Assembly (NCBI GenBank): GCA_030248215.1
Contig: JASANG010001772.1
Span: 48,247 to 112,246 of the forward strand
Reading direction: 5' to 3'
Source: Enoplolaimus lenunculus
Lineage: Eukaryota; Nematoda; Enoplea; Enoplida; Thoracostomopsidae
DNA: 64,000 nucleotides
Position numbers and translations under genes: made by a program. How positions within the stretch are numbered: the stretch's first letter is position 1; the number at the start of each line of letters is the position of its first letter. Under the pieces are notes generated by a model. That model was given only the letters and a program-made list of their open reading frames with translations. It was not told the DNA's origin and made no database searches. Of this stretch, positions 48,201 to 53,988 are shown one piece after another.

Positions 48201-50980
48201 ACTGTAGCGCATCAAGGTTAAAAGTAATTTGTGAATTGATTGTGAAAGTTTTGAAAGTTTATATATCTTCGTTGATAAGTATCGTCAGAATTGTACATTA
48301 ACTTTAGTTGCAAAAGCAAACCTTATTTGTTCTATGCAGGAATCACGCCTCAAAGTCCAGCTCTAATAATATAGACTGACTGTGTTTAGGGCCACTTATC
48401 ACCAGTTGGTGATTAGTCTTGTTAATTTAGAACCAGTGAATGCTGAATCTCAAAATTAAGCACAATTTTTGCGTATGATTTGCACTGCTTTGCCAATTTT
48501 GGTTTCAACAACTGCAAACTGATGATAGTTGCGACGCACGTTTGAGAATAGGGGCCTAGAGGTCATTGATGTCGGCGTGGTAACACGTTTTATCCGTCAC
48601 ATTACTCATGATAAACAATATACAATTTGAGAATGATATATTTTAGGTAGTTTCTGCTCAACATATATCCTTGACGTCTATTGTAAGTACAGCAATAACA
48701 GTTGAAATACTTGGCGTACCATCAGATTGCGCAAAACAAAAAACAAAACCGATTCTTCGAAATTCGACCAATCCAGTGTGGAACCAAACATTTTTCTTTA
48801 AGGTGACAGCATCGTCGAGTTTGTAACCATTTAGACATGCTGACCGTTTTACAATTGTTATTCACCGCGGTCATGAGCGAATCCTGATTTGACTGTGCGG
48901 TTCCTTTGTATTACGGACTCACAAATAGTGTTTAAACGTGGGTCAAAACATATTTTTTGTTTCAAATGTTTCATTTTTAAAACAGTCGTCACATTGCCTC
49001 GACACAGCGGGTTGTGATGCCGCGGCCTCACTGGCCTCTATTACGATTCGCCCATGACTACGCTCCAGCAAAAGATATTAGTCCAAATTATAGCAATCAA
49101 TTACTACGTTTATTTTTACTCTGAACTGAAATTGCTTTGGGCAATTTAAATTCTGCAAACGTCTCAGTATTGTTCTTAATTTTTGTTTTGTGAAACACTG
49201 AACAGTTACTGTAGGTGGCTGTGCCACTCTCAACCATAATTCAAACTAAAAACTAAAACATAAAACTAAACCAAGTCTAAAACCACACCTTAAGGGAGTC
49301 CGTGGCTACGCCTGTTCTCTCTAAGAACTTAAGTTATAGTTGTCATCCGCTGGGACAATAAACATTAAAGGGCCACGTCACTGAATTAGAGCAGTTAGCA
49401 TCACATCGAGATAGAACTTGCAAGGCTAAGTGGTGATATGGGCCCTTTAAACTAGAAAATCATCAACTTCCCACAGTTACCCAACTGTAAGTCACAAGTA
49501 ATAGCCTGCAATCCTTCTGGTTTTTGCAGGCTCAGCGTTCTAATTTTCAGTATAAAAATCATTTCATCAGCCAAATACTGGGTTAACTTTTAATGACTTC
49601 TTTTGCGTTTCTAAATCGTAAATGTTTCATTCAGAACACCTTATTACAAGGGTTTGTTTTCCCAGTTTTTACACGAAATATTTTCATTTTAGATAAACTT
49701 CATTGATTTAGCGTTTGTCAGATTTGCTGTGCAAGATGTTAGCTCAAATAAATGCTACGCTCAGCGTGTCATTCCACTGCGTTTTCTGCGTACAGGTTAG
49801 TTTTTTATATTCTGCGGAAATGAATAATACATGCCACCGAAAAAAATCATTATAATTTTCGTTTTTACAATATTATTTGTGAAATAACCCTTAGTTGGAG
49901 ATAGGTATTCACTTTATCTGCTTTATTTTTGATTTTCATAATCCACGGAAGCGCCATCAACATTCGCTAGTTTATTTAAAGCGGTTGTCAAAATTTATAT
50001 GCTACACGAATGAAATCTACTTAATTTTTATCGTCATTTTTTACTGAAATATCTTAATTTCCATCGAACCAAAATTTAATACCGGAATTTCTAATTCCAC
50101 AAAAAATTTACCGGAACCGGAATGTCAAAAATTATCGGAACCGGAACCCGAATTTCGGTTGCACTCTGATATATATATGTATATATATAAAAGTAGTAAC
50201 TTTTAAAGCAGTGGTTTCGGCATTGCGGTGCAAAAATGTACCAATACGCATCTTAAGCAATTAATTCTGCAATTTCTTTAATCTTGTCTATCTTCACTCT
50301 TGAGTGATAAGTTATAACTTCTACTGTTCTGAATAGCACTTTTTACTATTTGAAACAAACGTACCGCGGCAGCTACCAACCTTAACATTTCAATAAAGAT
50401 AAAACACATCAAGTGCCAAAATGGGCAGAATTTTCAACGTATTATTCTTTTGTTCGAAAAACACAAGGTCAAGGTCTATCACCAACAGGTAATATGTGCT
50501 ACACACAGTTGAGAATACGACTCCATATTTAAATTCGACAGCTCAGAAAATTAATAACTGCTTTCTATAGCTATGTACAGCTGTATGTTTCAGAGAAAAA
50601 TATATTAATCTTGAACGAGCGTAACTTATAACTAAACAAATAACCGAAAAGTTAAACTTTCAGGATATCGCCACGTTCGATTACGTTCACCTCAAAACGA
50701 GCTACTCGGTCTAACAACTCTATTTATTTACAGTAAGGTTTGGCACGAATCAGACGGAACTCAACTTTTCTCAACGGCTCAAGCTGAGCATTTAATCATC
50801 GAGAAGTCAAGTAATGTTCAAAATTCCACAAAACAAGCTAATTTGTTGGATAACAGCGTAAAATTTGCACATACGGGTAAAAAAGATATTATTGGATTGT
50901 GTAACTCAAGTGAAGATTGCAATCTCGATATTGGTAATGGAAAAACAGCTGCATTTAACGTCGTTGACCGACGTCTTTAA
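18063..50980 (+). CDS. PLCE1: Phospholipase C epsilon-like gene (RasGEF-PH-EF-X-Y-C2), 27 exons placed
   Basis: Gene-level entry; the exons are listed separately. The product would be a Ras/Rap exchange factor fused to a phosphoinositide-specific phospholipase C that splits PIP2 into diacylglycerol and IP3 at membranes. Recognition rests on recalled human PLCE1 (2,302 residues): the RasGEF motif [11 protein letters not shown], the X-domain strings [14 protein letters not shown] and [18 protein letters not shown], the Y-domain [10 protein letters not shown] and [13 protein letters not shown], and the C2 strand [13 protein letters not shown]. All catalytic positions of the PLC barrel that I can check are kept: the two His in SSHN and YHGH, Glu/Asp in ELD, and Glu in SIEN. 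The 27 exons sum to 4,667 bases with agreeing phases except across 38,344-42,152. The 5' end is incomplete (the first exon opens inside RasGEF) and no RA domains follow C2. PLC beta, delta and eta are excluded by the RasGEF part and the epsilon-type X domain. Confidence 0.93.
19078..19223 (+). CDS. PLCE1: PLCE exon 2: RasGEF core
   Basis: Reads [11 protein letters not shown], then [22 protein letters not shown] and [10 protein letters not shown]. This is nearly collinear with human PLCE1 EVSSWVTWLIL ... [21 protein letters not shown]. The acceptor is gttgaag and the donor gtaagt (phase 2 out). The acceptor choice is set by frame: the better-looking gttag five bases on would break the frame with exon 1. 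This segment carries the conserved 'GN(F/Y)N' turn of CDC25 domains. Confidence 0.92.
19285..19855 (+). repeat. Tandem repeat, about 113-bp unit, 5 copies
   Basis: Unit includes ttccacagaggttggctaac, aaactcgttgtttgatga and caagaggcccatatccaa. Copies start near 19,302, 19,415, 19,527, 19,638 and 19,752, over 95% alike. The array sits between cctatcaccagttag (19,250) and ccaactggtgattgg (19,853), so it is the body of an inverted-ended element in the intron after RasGEF exon 2. Confidence 0.88.
20779..20967 (+). CDS. PLCE1: PLCE exon 3: RasGEF C-terminal helices
   Basis: After aattttag and before gtaagt; 1 base completes the Lys codon of exon 2. It encodes [37 protein letters not shown], then [17 protein letters not shown]. 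The last part is the CDC25 'P.LPFLG.YL.DL' motif (human PLCE1 CKVVPFCGVFLKELCE). The middle Y-R-ALQRS helix is where the catalytic hairpin packs. Phase 2 out. Confidence 0.92.
21713..21860 (+). CDS. PLCE1: PLCE exon 4: linker after RasGEF
   Basis: Opens after ttctgcctacag with the single base needed to complete exon 3's Ser codon, then reads [20 protein letters not shown] ... FHRLASK. The donor (aag/gttgaa) is not ideal but gives the phase 0 that exon 5 needs. The sequence has no clear match and sits where PLCE proteins have a low-conservation linker between RasGEF and the PH-like region. An acceptor in the right phase and an open frame are the main support. Confidence 0.65.
23475..23930 (+). 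repeat. Degenerate TTAGGC-like hexamer clusters
   Basis: Strings such as cttaggcttagg and ggtttaggtttaggttt near 23,475-23,545 and 23,840-23,930. Similar short clusters recur at about 26,150-26,240, 26,860-26,940, 27,410-27,600, 33,220-33,320, 54,870-54,905 and 57,170. Not a telomere (short, imperfect, both orientations); probably simple-sequence expansion. The - strand Lys/Pro-rich open frame here is just this repeat translated. Confidence 0.75.
24123..24420. mobile_element. Inverted-ended element (gtacatt family)
   Basis: Ends agttgaatcaagagtggaaa / cttccactcttggttgaac with inner gtacattgtg and ggtacatttggtatc, and aacgcaacg-type strings. Relative at 55,757-56,121. Confidence 0.62.
24577..24782 (+). 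CDS. PLCE1: PLCE exon 5: linker, helical
   Basis: 68.7 codons after aaatttcag, ending acc gca ag/gtgagt (phase 2). It encodes [17 protein letters not shown], then [23 protein letters not shown] and a Lys/Ala-rich end. It is probably alpha-helical, and I see no known motif. The canonical donor and the exact phase fit to the next exon (25,230) support it as a genuine coding exon of the RasGEF-PH linker. Confidence 0.75.
25230..25311 (+). CDS. PLCE1: PLCE exon 6: short linker exon
   Basis: Only 82 bases. After tttacatttcag it adds one base to complete an Arg codon and then reads [19 protein letters not shown] and VRYCSFDQ, ending at cag/gtacgc. Both splice sites are strong and the frame is open only in the phase required by exon 5. 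The 21-bp minisatellite (25,449-25,806) lies in the intron that follows. Confidence 0.72.
25449..25806 (+). repeat. 21-bp minisatellite, about 17 copies
   Basis: Unit gaattcagatgaatgctaatt with point variants (gatcaatg, gaatact) and one 3-base insertion near 25,720. Lies in the intron before PLCE exon 7, ending about 50 bases from its acceptor. Each unit carries an attcag trinucleotide-ended string that resembles a 3' splice site. Confidence 0.95.
25857..26081 (+). CDS. PLCE1: PLCE exon 7: PH-like region, N half
   Basis: 75 codons, phase 0 to 0. It reads [57 protein letters not shown] and ILLWQKENK, ending at gtacat. It is clearly collinear with the human PLCE1 PH-like segment (HQFLLQGATVIHYDQD ... 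FLQLQPDNSTLTWVKP). The acceptor is chosen by phase (gtagag/tat); a cleaner ttacag seven bases upstream would put a stop in frame. It begins about 50 bases after a minisatellite. Confidence 0.88.
26705..26850. repeat. Short repeat shared with 55.0-55.3 kb
   Basis: Shares cggatccagaggggaggcgg-type ends and the string caatttttgcgtttcataac with 55,005-55,300 (ccttacaatttttgcgttt, ggatccgcctctgg). Inverted-ended, non-coding, in the intron before PLCE exon 8. Confidence 0.55.
27076..27361 (+). CDS. PLCE1: PLCE exon 8: PH-like region, C half
   Basis: After cattccag, phase 0 in, phase 1 out (gttg/gtatat). It encodes [34 protein letters not shown], and [19 protein letters not shown]. The last matches human PLCE1 [20 protein letters not shown], the final strands of the PH-like fold, and a helix start ([10 protein letters not shown]) follows. 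This domain is thought to help membrane attachment and autoinhibition in PLC enzymes. Confidence 0.88.
27762..28080. mobile_element. GC-rich foldback element
   Basis: Ends agttgtagcgcggctttgcg and aaagccgcgctacaact are inverted copies; further inward cgaaatataaacgc pairs with gcgtttatttatcg. The GC-rich body has repeated cgagttc/gcacgag strings and long open frames on both strands, which come from the repeat composition and not from a gene. Confidence 0.68.
28878..29200. mobile_element. TA-flanked MITE ending inside PLCE exon 9
   Basis: TA-ctctctaaactaaac at the left, gtaagcttttagagag-TA at the right, with repeated tagtttaa/ttaaacta runs between. 323 bp, non-coding. Its right end holds the ttttag acceptor and first bases of exon 29,195. 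Confidence 0.72.
29195..29352 (+). CDS. PLCE1: PLCE exon 9: PH end / first EF-hand helix
   Basis: Two bases complete exon 8's Glu codon, then [36 protein letters not shown] and [11 protein letters not shown], with donor acg/gtacag. It matches human PLCE1 [31 protein letters not shown]. The acceptor AG and the first six exon bases belong to the right end of a TA-flanked MITE (28,878-29,200), so a transposon terminus appears to have become the 3' splice site. An alternative acceptor (ttttcag at about 29,222) would be out of the required phase. Confidence 0.85.
30294..30485. mobile_element. Short inverted-ended element (cctatcaccagtt family)
   Basis: Left tgtagcgcctatcattagtt, right actaactggtgataggtgct, about 190 bp. 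Related ends occur at 9,069-9,213 (gcatctattaccagttag ... ggccagtgataggtgct) and 19,250-19,868, and as single ends near 31,625, 43,310 and 48,400. Nonautonomous, common in this locus. Confidence 0.65.
30743..31129 (+). CDS. PLCE1: PLCE exon 10: Ser/Thr/Arg-rich insert in EF region
   Basis: 129 codons, phase 0 to 0, from catttttag to att/gtaatg. Low-complexity, basic and Ser/Thr-rich: a (ACA)n-derived Thr run, then [20 protein letters not shown] and [12 protein letters not shown]. It corresponds in place to the long unstructured stretch of human PLCE1 between the first EF helix and '[11 protein letters not shown]'. It may be a phosphorylation-rich loop (inference). The last residues (QPADVQDI) lead into the EF-hand helix of exon 11. 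Confidence 0.8.
31650..31881. mobile_element. GAGTTG-rich foldback element
   Basis: Inverted ends cactgtatattctagtgagt / aactcattgcaatttacagtg, body made of repeated caactcagattgagttg-like strings. Ends 51 bases before PLCE exon 11, and its terminus supplies a cryptic aatttacag acceptor. Relative at 47,255-47,477. Confidence 0.7.
31933..32051 (+). CDS. PLCE1: PLCE exon 11: EF-hand helix
   Basis: After gtgttgcag, phase 0 in, phase 2 out (ttaag/gtagtt). Reads [20 protein letters not shown], then [20 protein letters not shown]. The second part matches human PLCE1 [23 protein letters not shown], the helix before the catalytic barrel. No Ca-binding loop is evident, as in other PLC EF-hands of this family. 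A foldback element (31,650-31,881) ends 51 bases upstream. Confidence 0.9.
32570..32826 (+). repeat. 64-bp tandem repeat, 4 copies, TTAGGC-like
   Basis: Unit holds gcctaaacctaagccttcg, cctaagcctaaat and cttacgtctatgccgctgca. Four near-identical copies; the last is truncated. In the intron before PLCE exon 12. Confidence 0.92.
32894..33165 (+). CDS. PLCE1: PLCE exon 12: EF region, linker
   Basis: Acceptor gtttgag; the first base completes Arg, giving '[19 protein letters not shown]', collinear with human [16 protein letters not shown]. A polar, Cys/Pro-containing linker follows ([17 protein letters not shown]), ending YDVGDG at the canonical donor gtaagt. The acceptor lacks a strong pyrimidine tract, but the phase and homology fix it. 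Confidence 0.85.
33931..34169 (+). CDS. PLCE1: PLCE exon 13: EF region before barrel
   Basis: Two bases plus 79 codons. Begins [13 protein letters not shown] (human DLLTRNVSDLGLF), ends [24 protein letters not shown] at aac/gtaaat (human [23 protein letters not shown]). The acceptor (cgtttgag) is weak but phase-correct. Between these are polar residues without a recognised motif. Confidence 0.85.
34752..34874 (+). CDS. PLCE1: PLCE exon 14: last EF-hand
   Basis: 41 codons, phase 0 to 0, tttatag to gag/gttaga. Reads [32 protein letters not shown]. It matches human PLCE1 [29 protein letters not shown] almost position by position. This is the EF helix that abuts the X domain. Confidence 0.92.
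35258..35470 (+). CDS. PLCE1: PLCE exon 15: X-domain catalytic core
   Basis: 71 codons, phase 0 to 0, gtttcag to aag/gtgtgc. Contains [20 protein letters not shown], the first catalytic His (SSHN), the Ca-ligand pair Glu/Asp in [12 protein letters not shown], and the second catalytic His in [14 protein letters not shown]. The GHQLKG...SSVELY and DCWDGDDG spellings are epsilon/eta/delta-like rather than beta-like. The enzyme half appears fully competent. Confidence 0.97.
35812..36071. mobile_element. piggyBac-like MITE with tRNA-like core
   Basis: TTAA at both ends, then inverted termini ccctttcactcatag / catgtgagaaaggg. TTAA duplication plus CCCT-starting ends are the piggyBac signature. Inside, a pol III-like A box (tagctcagtgg, 35,962-35,972) and B box (ggttcgtatc, 36,004-36,013) are spaced as in a tRNA. 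260 bp, no protein. Second copy at 53,989-54,259. Confidence 0.72.
36422..36538 (+). CDS. PLCE1: PLCE exon 16: X domain
   Basis: 39 codons, phase 0 to 0, aatttcag to aaa/gtaagt. Reads [20 protein letters not shown], then [19 protein letters not shown]. The Glu of SIEN is the third Ca ligand of the PLC active site. Human PLCE1 has [39 protein letters not shown]. Confidence 0.97.
37043..37198 (+). CDS. PLCE1: PLCE exon 17: end of X domain
   Basis: 52 codons, phase 0 to 0, atattttag to aag/gtacgt. Reads [37 protein letters not shown], then a polar tail. Collinear with human VFGEKLVTKFLFETD ... [20 protein letters not shown]. A 228-bp foldback element sits 130 bases downstream in the intron. Confidence 0.96.
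37328..37555. mobile_element. Foldback MITE with near-perfect 100-bp arms
   Basis: Starts gctacactgcaaaaaatggt and ends with its reverse complement accattttttgcagtgtagc. Arms of about 100 bp share tgagtcaaatttgactc-like runs and are nearly identical, so the whole element can form a long hairpin. No coding capacity. A diverged relative is at 58,372-58,528. Confidence 0.8.
38137..38183 (+). CDS. PLCE1: PLCE exon 18: X-Y linker microexon
   Basis: 47 bases after gccgcacag and before gtaagc. In the required phase it reads [16 protein letters not shown], a basic, Ser/Thr-rich piece that continues without a stop into exon 19. Short, but it is the only way to supply exon 19 with its needed phase 2. 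It would begin the autoinhibitory X-Y linker. Confidence 0.7.
38253..38344 (+). CDS. PLCE1: PLCE exon 19: acidic X-Y linker
   Basis: Reads [30 protein letters not shown], ending at g/gtaagc (phase 1). Acidic Asp/Glu/Tyr clusters are typical of the PLC X-Y linker, which blocks the active site until membrane charge repels it; human PLCE1 has EEDEEDEYDYDYESLSDDN here. Its phase 1 exit does not fit exon 20, which needs phase 2, so a further exon is expected in the 3.8-kb intron. Confidence 0.85.
38345..42151 (+). other. Long PLCE intron with repeats and an undetected linker exon
   Basis: The 3.8-kb interval between linker exons. It contains a partial ACTTAAGT-type element (about 38,540-38,660), a GC-rich patch (38,700-38,880) with repeated cgccg/cggcg strings, an antisense coding-like segment (39,250-40,620, separate entry), and a solo ACTTAAGT-type end (about 40,622-40,672). 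From 40,700 to 42,100 I see nothing beyond AT-rich sequence. The phase clash between exons 19 and 20 implies an unplaced exon of length 3n+1 here. Confidence 0.7.
39250..40620 (-). pseudogene. Coding-like antisense segment in PLCE intron, unidentified
   Basis: On the - strand, successive frames give high-complexity peptide: [40 protein letters not shown] (near 40,600-40,490), a Gln-rich part ([17 protein letters not shown]), [20 protein letters not shown] (near 39,800), and a basic end [18 protein letters not shown] (about 39,370). Frames change between the pieces and no introns are evident. This looks like a decayed retrocopy of a host gene or an old DNA-transposon-derived gene. I do not recognise the parent. 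Confidence 0.35.
42152..42321 (+). CDS. PLCE1: PLCE exon 20: start of Y domain
   Basis: After aaaattttag, one base then 56 codons and one base (gtgtgt donor). Begins with a basic/polar linker ([19 protein letters not shown]), then [16 protein letters not shown] and [15 protein letters not shown]. The last matches human APELSDLVIYCQAVKFPG, the first Y-domain strand. Strong assignment for the 3' half of the exon. Confidence 0.94.
42550..42917. mobile_element. TA-flanked MITE, intact-looking copy
   Basis: TA-ctgtagtgacccgaatatga at the left and ttcgggtcgctacag-TA at the right, 368 bp. Best-defined copy of the family; inverted ends about 20 bp. Sits in the PLCE intron after exon 20. Confidence 0.75.
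43380..43475 (+). CDS. PLCE1: PLCE exon 21: Y-domain loop
   Basis: Acceptor atgtttag; two bases complete Gly, then [20 protein letters not shown] and [11 protein letters not shown], donor g/gtaacg. Placed where human PLCE1 has the Ser-rich loop [20 protein letters not shown] after KFPG. Phase fits on both sides. Confidence 0.8.
44558..44691 (+). CDS. PLCE1: PLCE exon 22: Y-domain loop, continued
   Basis: Acceptor tttgcag. Reads [43 protein letters not shown], donor cag/gtacca (phase 0). The end corresponds to human CYHISSVNENAAKRLC, where 'S.NE' precedes the helix of the next exon. A foldback element begins 20 bases after the donor. Confidence 0.85.
44711..44982. mobile_element. Foldback element with gttgacccta repeats
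   Basis: Outer ends atgcctgattcacagt / ttgtgaaccaggcat; next shell tggcctagccacaaaatatg / catattttgtggccaggcca; core of ttgaccctacctcaacgag repeats in both orientations. Begins about 20 bases after the donor of PLCE exon 22. Confidence 0.7.
45238..45559. mobile_element. TA-flanked MITE, truncated copy, inverted
   Basis: Reverse orientation; shares tgatagagtccctaaa and tccccctcttattcgtgtca, and ends ctacag-TA. The other terminus is missing. A further fragment of the same family lies at about 45,715-45,889 (ends attcgggttactgcgg-TA). Confidence 0.65.
45925..46830. mobile_element. ACTTAAGT-type MITE interrupted by another repeat
   Basis: Left part (45,925-46,270) begins gcctgggtatccaaaatctt and right part (46,672-46,830) ends tttcaaaaaccagccagta. 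Between them lies about 400 bp with repeated 'caggaacaggaa' and 'gaattccggtt' strings that also occur elsewhere (44,120; 50,050), consistent with one repeat inserted into another. Confidence 0.55.
46969..47134 (+). CDS. PLCE1: PLCE exon 23: Y-domain core
   Basis: After gaattttag. Reads [54 protein letters not shown]; donor g/gtaggt. Carries the PLC Y hallmark 'R.YP...R.DSSN..P...W..G.Q.VALN.QT', including the Ser/Arg residues that contact the inositol phosphates in PLC delta structures. Confidence 0.97.
47255..47477. mobile_element. GAGTTG-rich foldback element, copy 2
   Basis: Ends cactgtaaattccagtgagt / caactcatcggaatttagagtg; same internal tcagaactcagaattaatta string. In the intron after PLCE exon 23. 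Confidence 0.68.
47857..48020 (+). CDS. PLCE1: PLCE exon 24: end of Y / start of C2
   Basis: After catttcag, completing Asp. Reads [52 protein letters not shown]; donor gtaaaa. Matches human [31 protein letters not shown]. The N.A.F..N...GY.LKP motif closes the barrel. Confidence 0.96.
48647..48802 (+). CDS. PLCE1: PLCE exon 25: C2 domain
   Basis: 52 codons, phase 0 to 0, atattttag to aag/gtgaca. Reads [52 protein letters not shown]. It matches C2 strands 1-4 (human LTIVSGQNVCPSN ... [20 protein letters not shown]). The Asp-rich Ca loops of classical C2 domains are not obvious here, as in human PLCE1. Confidence 0.95.
49693..49795 (+). CDS. PLCE1: PLCE exon 26: C2 domain
   Basis: After tcattttag. 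Reads [35 protein letters not shown]; donor g/gttagt. Collinear with human [39 protein letters not shown]. Confidence 0.95.
50664..50980 (+). CDS. PLCE1: PLCE last exon: C2 end plus unmatched tail, stop TAA
   Basis: After aaactttcag. Reads [25 protein letters not shown] (human [25 protein letters not shown]), completing C2, then about 80 polar residues with no recognised motif and TAA at 50,978-50,980. Vertebrate PLCE1 continues into two Ras-association domains; none is seen here. A strong donor-like aca/gtaagg at 50,733 lies exactly at the C2 boundary, so an alternative longer form cannot be excluded, but no RA-like exon was recognised in the remaining + strand. No clear polyadenylation signal noticed close by. 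Confidence 0.88.
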
Positions 50981-51547
50981 TCCAGTTAATCCCTAATGAG
51001 CATTCATCCCCTCAGCAATGTTAACGAAACCGCGCTTAACCCATACCTTTTTTAATGTCAGCTTAAACTGACGCCTCAAAAAAGGTTTATATTTTTGAAA
51101 TTGTAAAACTCATCCATACTATATTTACATTATCATTTTCTTGTTTTATGCACGGGTTTGTGTTGCTAGCTGTATCAACGCATTTGTTATTTGATTTCCT
51201 ATCGCCAACATCGTGCTTCTTTGGCATTAAAAATGTTCTGCAATGATTTCGCTTCGAATGACATTTTTCTGTAGCGTCAGTTTAAACGAACATCAGCAAG
51301 ATGTGGGTACAGGTTTTTTGATCAACATAAAATGAAAAAATTTCATGTGCAAACATATTCTTAGTATGCGCCCACTACTAAAATAAGCAATTAGGGTATG
51401 CGCTGTCGTACACTTTAATCTAATCGTGAGTACACCTTAGTGAGAGACAAAACAGTTGCGCAGATGTCCTATGGACAACATGTTTCTGCATTTGAAATTG
51501 AAAATTTTCGGAATAAATGAATGAACACGGGATTAAAAACTACTGTT

Positions 51548-51912
51548 GGTTCGCAGAGTACAACCGGAATCTGCCTCTGACTGCGGCTCCGGCGGAAAAT
51601 CGGCCTCCGACTCCGGTAGAATTTTTGCCGGAGTTTCCGGCAATTTCGGCCGTAAAATTTTGCATAATTTTGCAAAATTTATCTGTTTAGCGCGTATCGT
51701 TTTACTTTTGTTACAATTTTCAGAAAAGAATTTCCGAAATTTCGCCATGAAATTAGCGTAAAAACAAACAAACTTACAACATATTGCAGATATTGGCTAA
51801 AATTAACTAATTTACCATCATTTTTACTGCCTAATTTCGCTTCGCCTCTGGCTCCGGCTCCGGCAAGTTTCGTTGAGCTCCGGCTCCGGCATTTTTCACT
51901 TCCGGTTGCACC
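51548..51912. repeat. Inverted-ended 'ctccggctccgg' repeat, copy 1
   Basis: gagtacaaccggaatctgcc at one end and cttccggttgcaccgttccc at the other, with ctccggctccgg runs near both ends. A sister copy lies at 56,665-56,998. Open frames across it on both strands are repeat-derived. Confidence 0.65.
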
Positions 51913-52585
51913 GTTCCCTATCATATTTAATGTAGGTCTGCGAGCACACAAGAGATGAACTTTGGTATCTGATGAATAACAATACCAGATGTTATGTGAT
52001 TTTAATGCTCATTTAGTTGAGACCGCTTGATTATGCAACTTTAAAATGTAGATTTACTACTATTGCTCCATTTGGCTGAAATTCGTACAAATAATTTAAG
52101 CGTTGACTTGACTTGCTATTTTTAAAGTTTAAAACGTCTGGTGAATATTTGTATTTCCTAATTGTTTTGGCAGAAAACAAAAAGGTTTTTTAGACGGTTA
52201 TAGTTTAATATCCGTTTCCATTGTTTCGATCACTGTACATTCTGTTATTCTTGCTATCCGTTTGCACCCTCCTACGAGCTCAAATTATAATTGAGCAGAT
52301 TGCAGCTGAATTATAATAAATACACCTCAATGTCAGTGTAATTTTTTCTGCGTTGCATCAAAATTTTCTTGTTGAGCATTGCTTCTAAGTAATTTGCACT
52401 GAAAATTAATAATTTTGCTGTAAAGTACTCACTTGTAAATACTTAAAATACGCTGACAGTTCTGTTTGGAACGAAATGCTTTTTTCATGTCGCAAACGCA
52501 AACTAAGGTATATGTGATTGGAACCCGCATTATCAAAAGTGTACGTATATCACCGGCCTGGTTTATTTTTAGAGCCGTCTTAATT

Positions 52586-52803
52586 TGCGGTTAAACAGCA
52601 AAAAACTAGGCTTTGATTTTAAACTTTAATTTTTGCTTAGGCTTAGGCTCTTGCTTAAGCTTAGGTGTACACTTTTTCAAACGCTTGTGATAAATTGCGG
52701 TGAAACAGCAAAAAACTAGGCTTTGATTTTAAACTTTATTTTTTGCTTAGGCTTAGGCTCTTGCTTAAGCTTAGGTGTACACTTTTTCAAACGCTTGTGA
52801 TAA
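52586..52803 (+). repeat. About 108-bp tandem duplication
   Basis: Two copies sharing aacagcaaaaaactaggctt, tttgcttaggcttaggctct and ttcaaacgcttgtgata. Contains TTAGGC-like hexamers. Downstream of the PLCE stop. Confidence 0.9.
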
Positions 52804-52881
52804 AAATTATCAATTACAATTCCGAGTGGATTGATGTCTAAACATAGTCACGACACTAATTTCAACTACGTTGCATTTAAA

Positions 52882-53054
52882 TTAACAAATTACCGTTTTG
52901 ACACACAACAGTGTCAGCGACACAGCAGAATACAAGAAATAACAGACGAAACTCCAGTACAGTAGGAATCTATGAGATTTTGTACAAACAGCACCAAGAA
53001 GTGACAGGATAAAGTATAGCAAAGACTGCGATTTTCCAGCTTGAGCTTTCTTCA
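52882..53054 (-). CDS. Possible further exon of - strand gene, hydrophobic
   Basis: Open frame reading KKAQAGKSQSLLYFILSLLG, RFLLYWSFVCYFLYSAVSLT and LLCVKTVIC to a stop at 52,882. At least one strong membrane-helix candidate. An in-frame acceptor could be aatcgcag or gaag near 53,040-53,055, neither with a good pyrimidine tract, and a donor acg/gtaatt lies before the stop. Tentative. Confidence 0.35.
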
Positions 53055-53988
53055 GTAGTCGTTCAATCAACATTGTCGCATGAAATGAAAAATTTGTCAT
53101 AGCGAGTAGGACAAAATATCAGGGTGCGACAGGATACCAAAAAATGCCAGAGCCGGATAATCTAATATCCGGCCGGAGCCGGATAGTTAATTCAAAACTA
53201 AAGCTTAGATTGCATTCAAAAATTAGAATGTAGCTAACAATTCTTCCTTCAGTCATGGTGTAACCTAATATCTGTTTCCATTTCTGGAAAAAATCGGTGT
53301 TCGTTTCCGTTGTAGAAATAGCGGAAATTCTGTTATTTTTGCGTTCAAAACCAGTTAAAGCAGGTATATGTCTCGTAATTTTTCATTACAAATGTGCTGC
53401 AATTGTTCGATAAATAAAAATTTCAAAATTCATTCATTAAAAAAATTTCGATGCATCGGCCATTTCTTCTGTAAAATTTTTGAAAATCATTAAATAATAT
53501 GCACGCCGCAATTGGTTTGGCAGAAAAATAACACATTTTTGCAACTTTTATACTTAGCGTTGCGTTCAGTTGTAATATTTGTTTGGGCCATTTAAGTTTT
53601 AGCGTATCCGCTTTTTTCTAGGTTCATCAAATGGAGGTGGCTTAGGACCAGGAAAGAGAGTCTGGTTCTAGGCACGCCTCAGTAGTTTTCAGATCTTGGT
53701 CTCGGTTTTTTGAGTCTCGGTGGCTGTGAACCGAAACCAGAAGCGTAGAATTAGACAAATGCAAGGCTGTGTTTTTCAAATCAGCGAGGCTTGATAGATA
53801 AATAAAATTTCGTTGTGAATCTATGGATTTTCATAGTCACGCAATAACTATGTTCGGATGTTCTGAAAAAACAGAAAACTATGAAAAACATAATAAACGA
53901 CTCATGTTCATTTCAGCTATGTTTATATATGTGGCTTAGGCAAAAGCTTATATGCTTATATATTGGCGTTTTTTAAACAACTTCAGCC

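Larger units (their letters stand above)
50981..52880. other. Intergenic region between convergent genes
   Basis: Downstream of the PLC stop. Contains the ctccgg repeat (51,548-51,912) and the 108-bp duplication (52,586-52,803). No RA-domain-like coding sequence and no clear RNA gene found on the + strand. Confidence 0.6.

Noticed and set aside
51469-51951. Short open frames on both strands near 51.5-51.9 kb
   Set aside because: Lie in the ctccggctccgg repeat, also found at 56.7 kb; repeat-derived.
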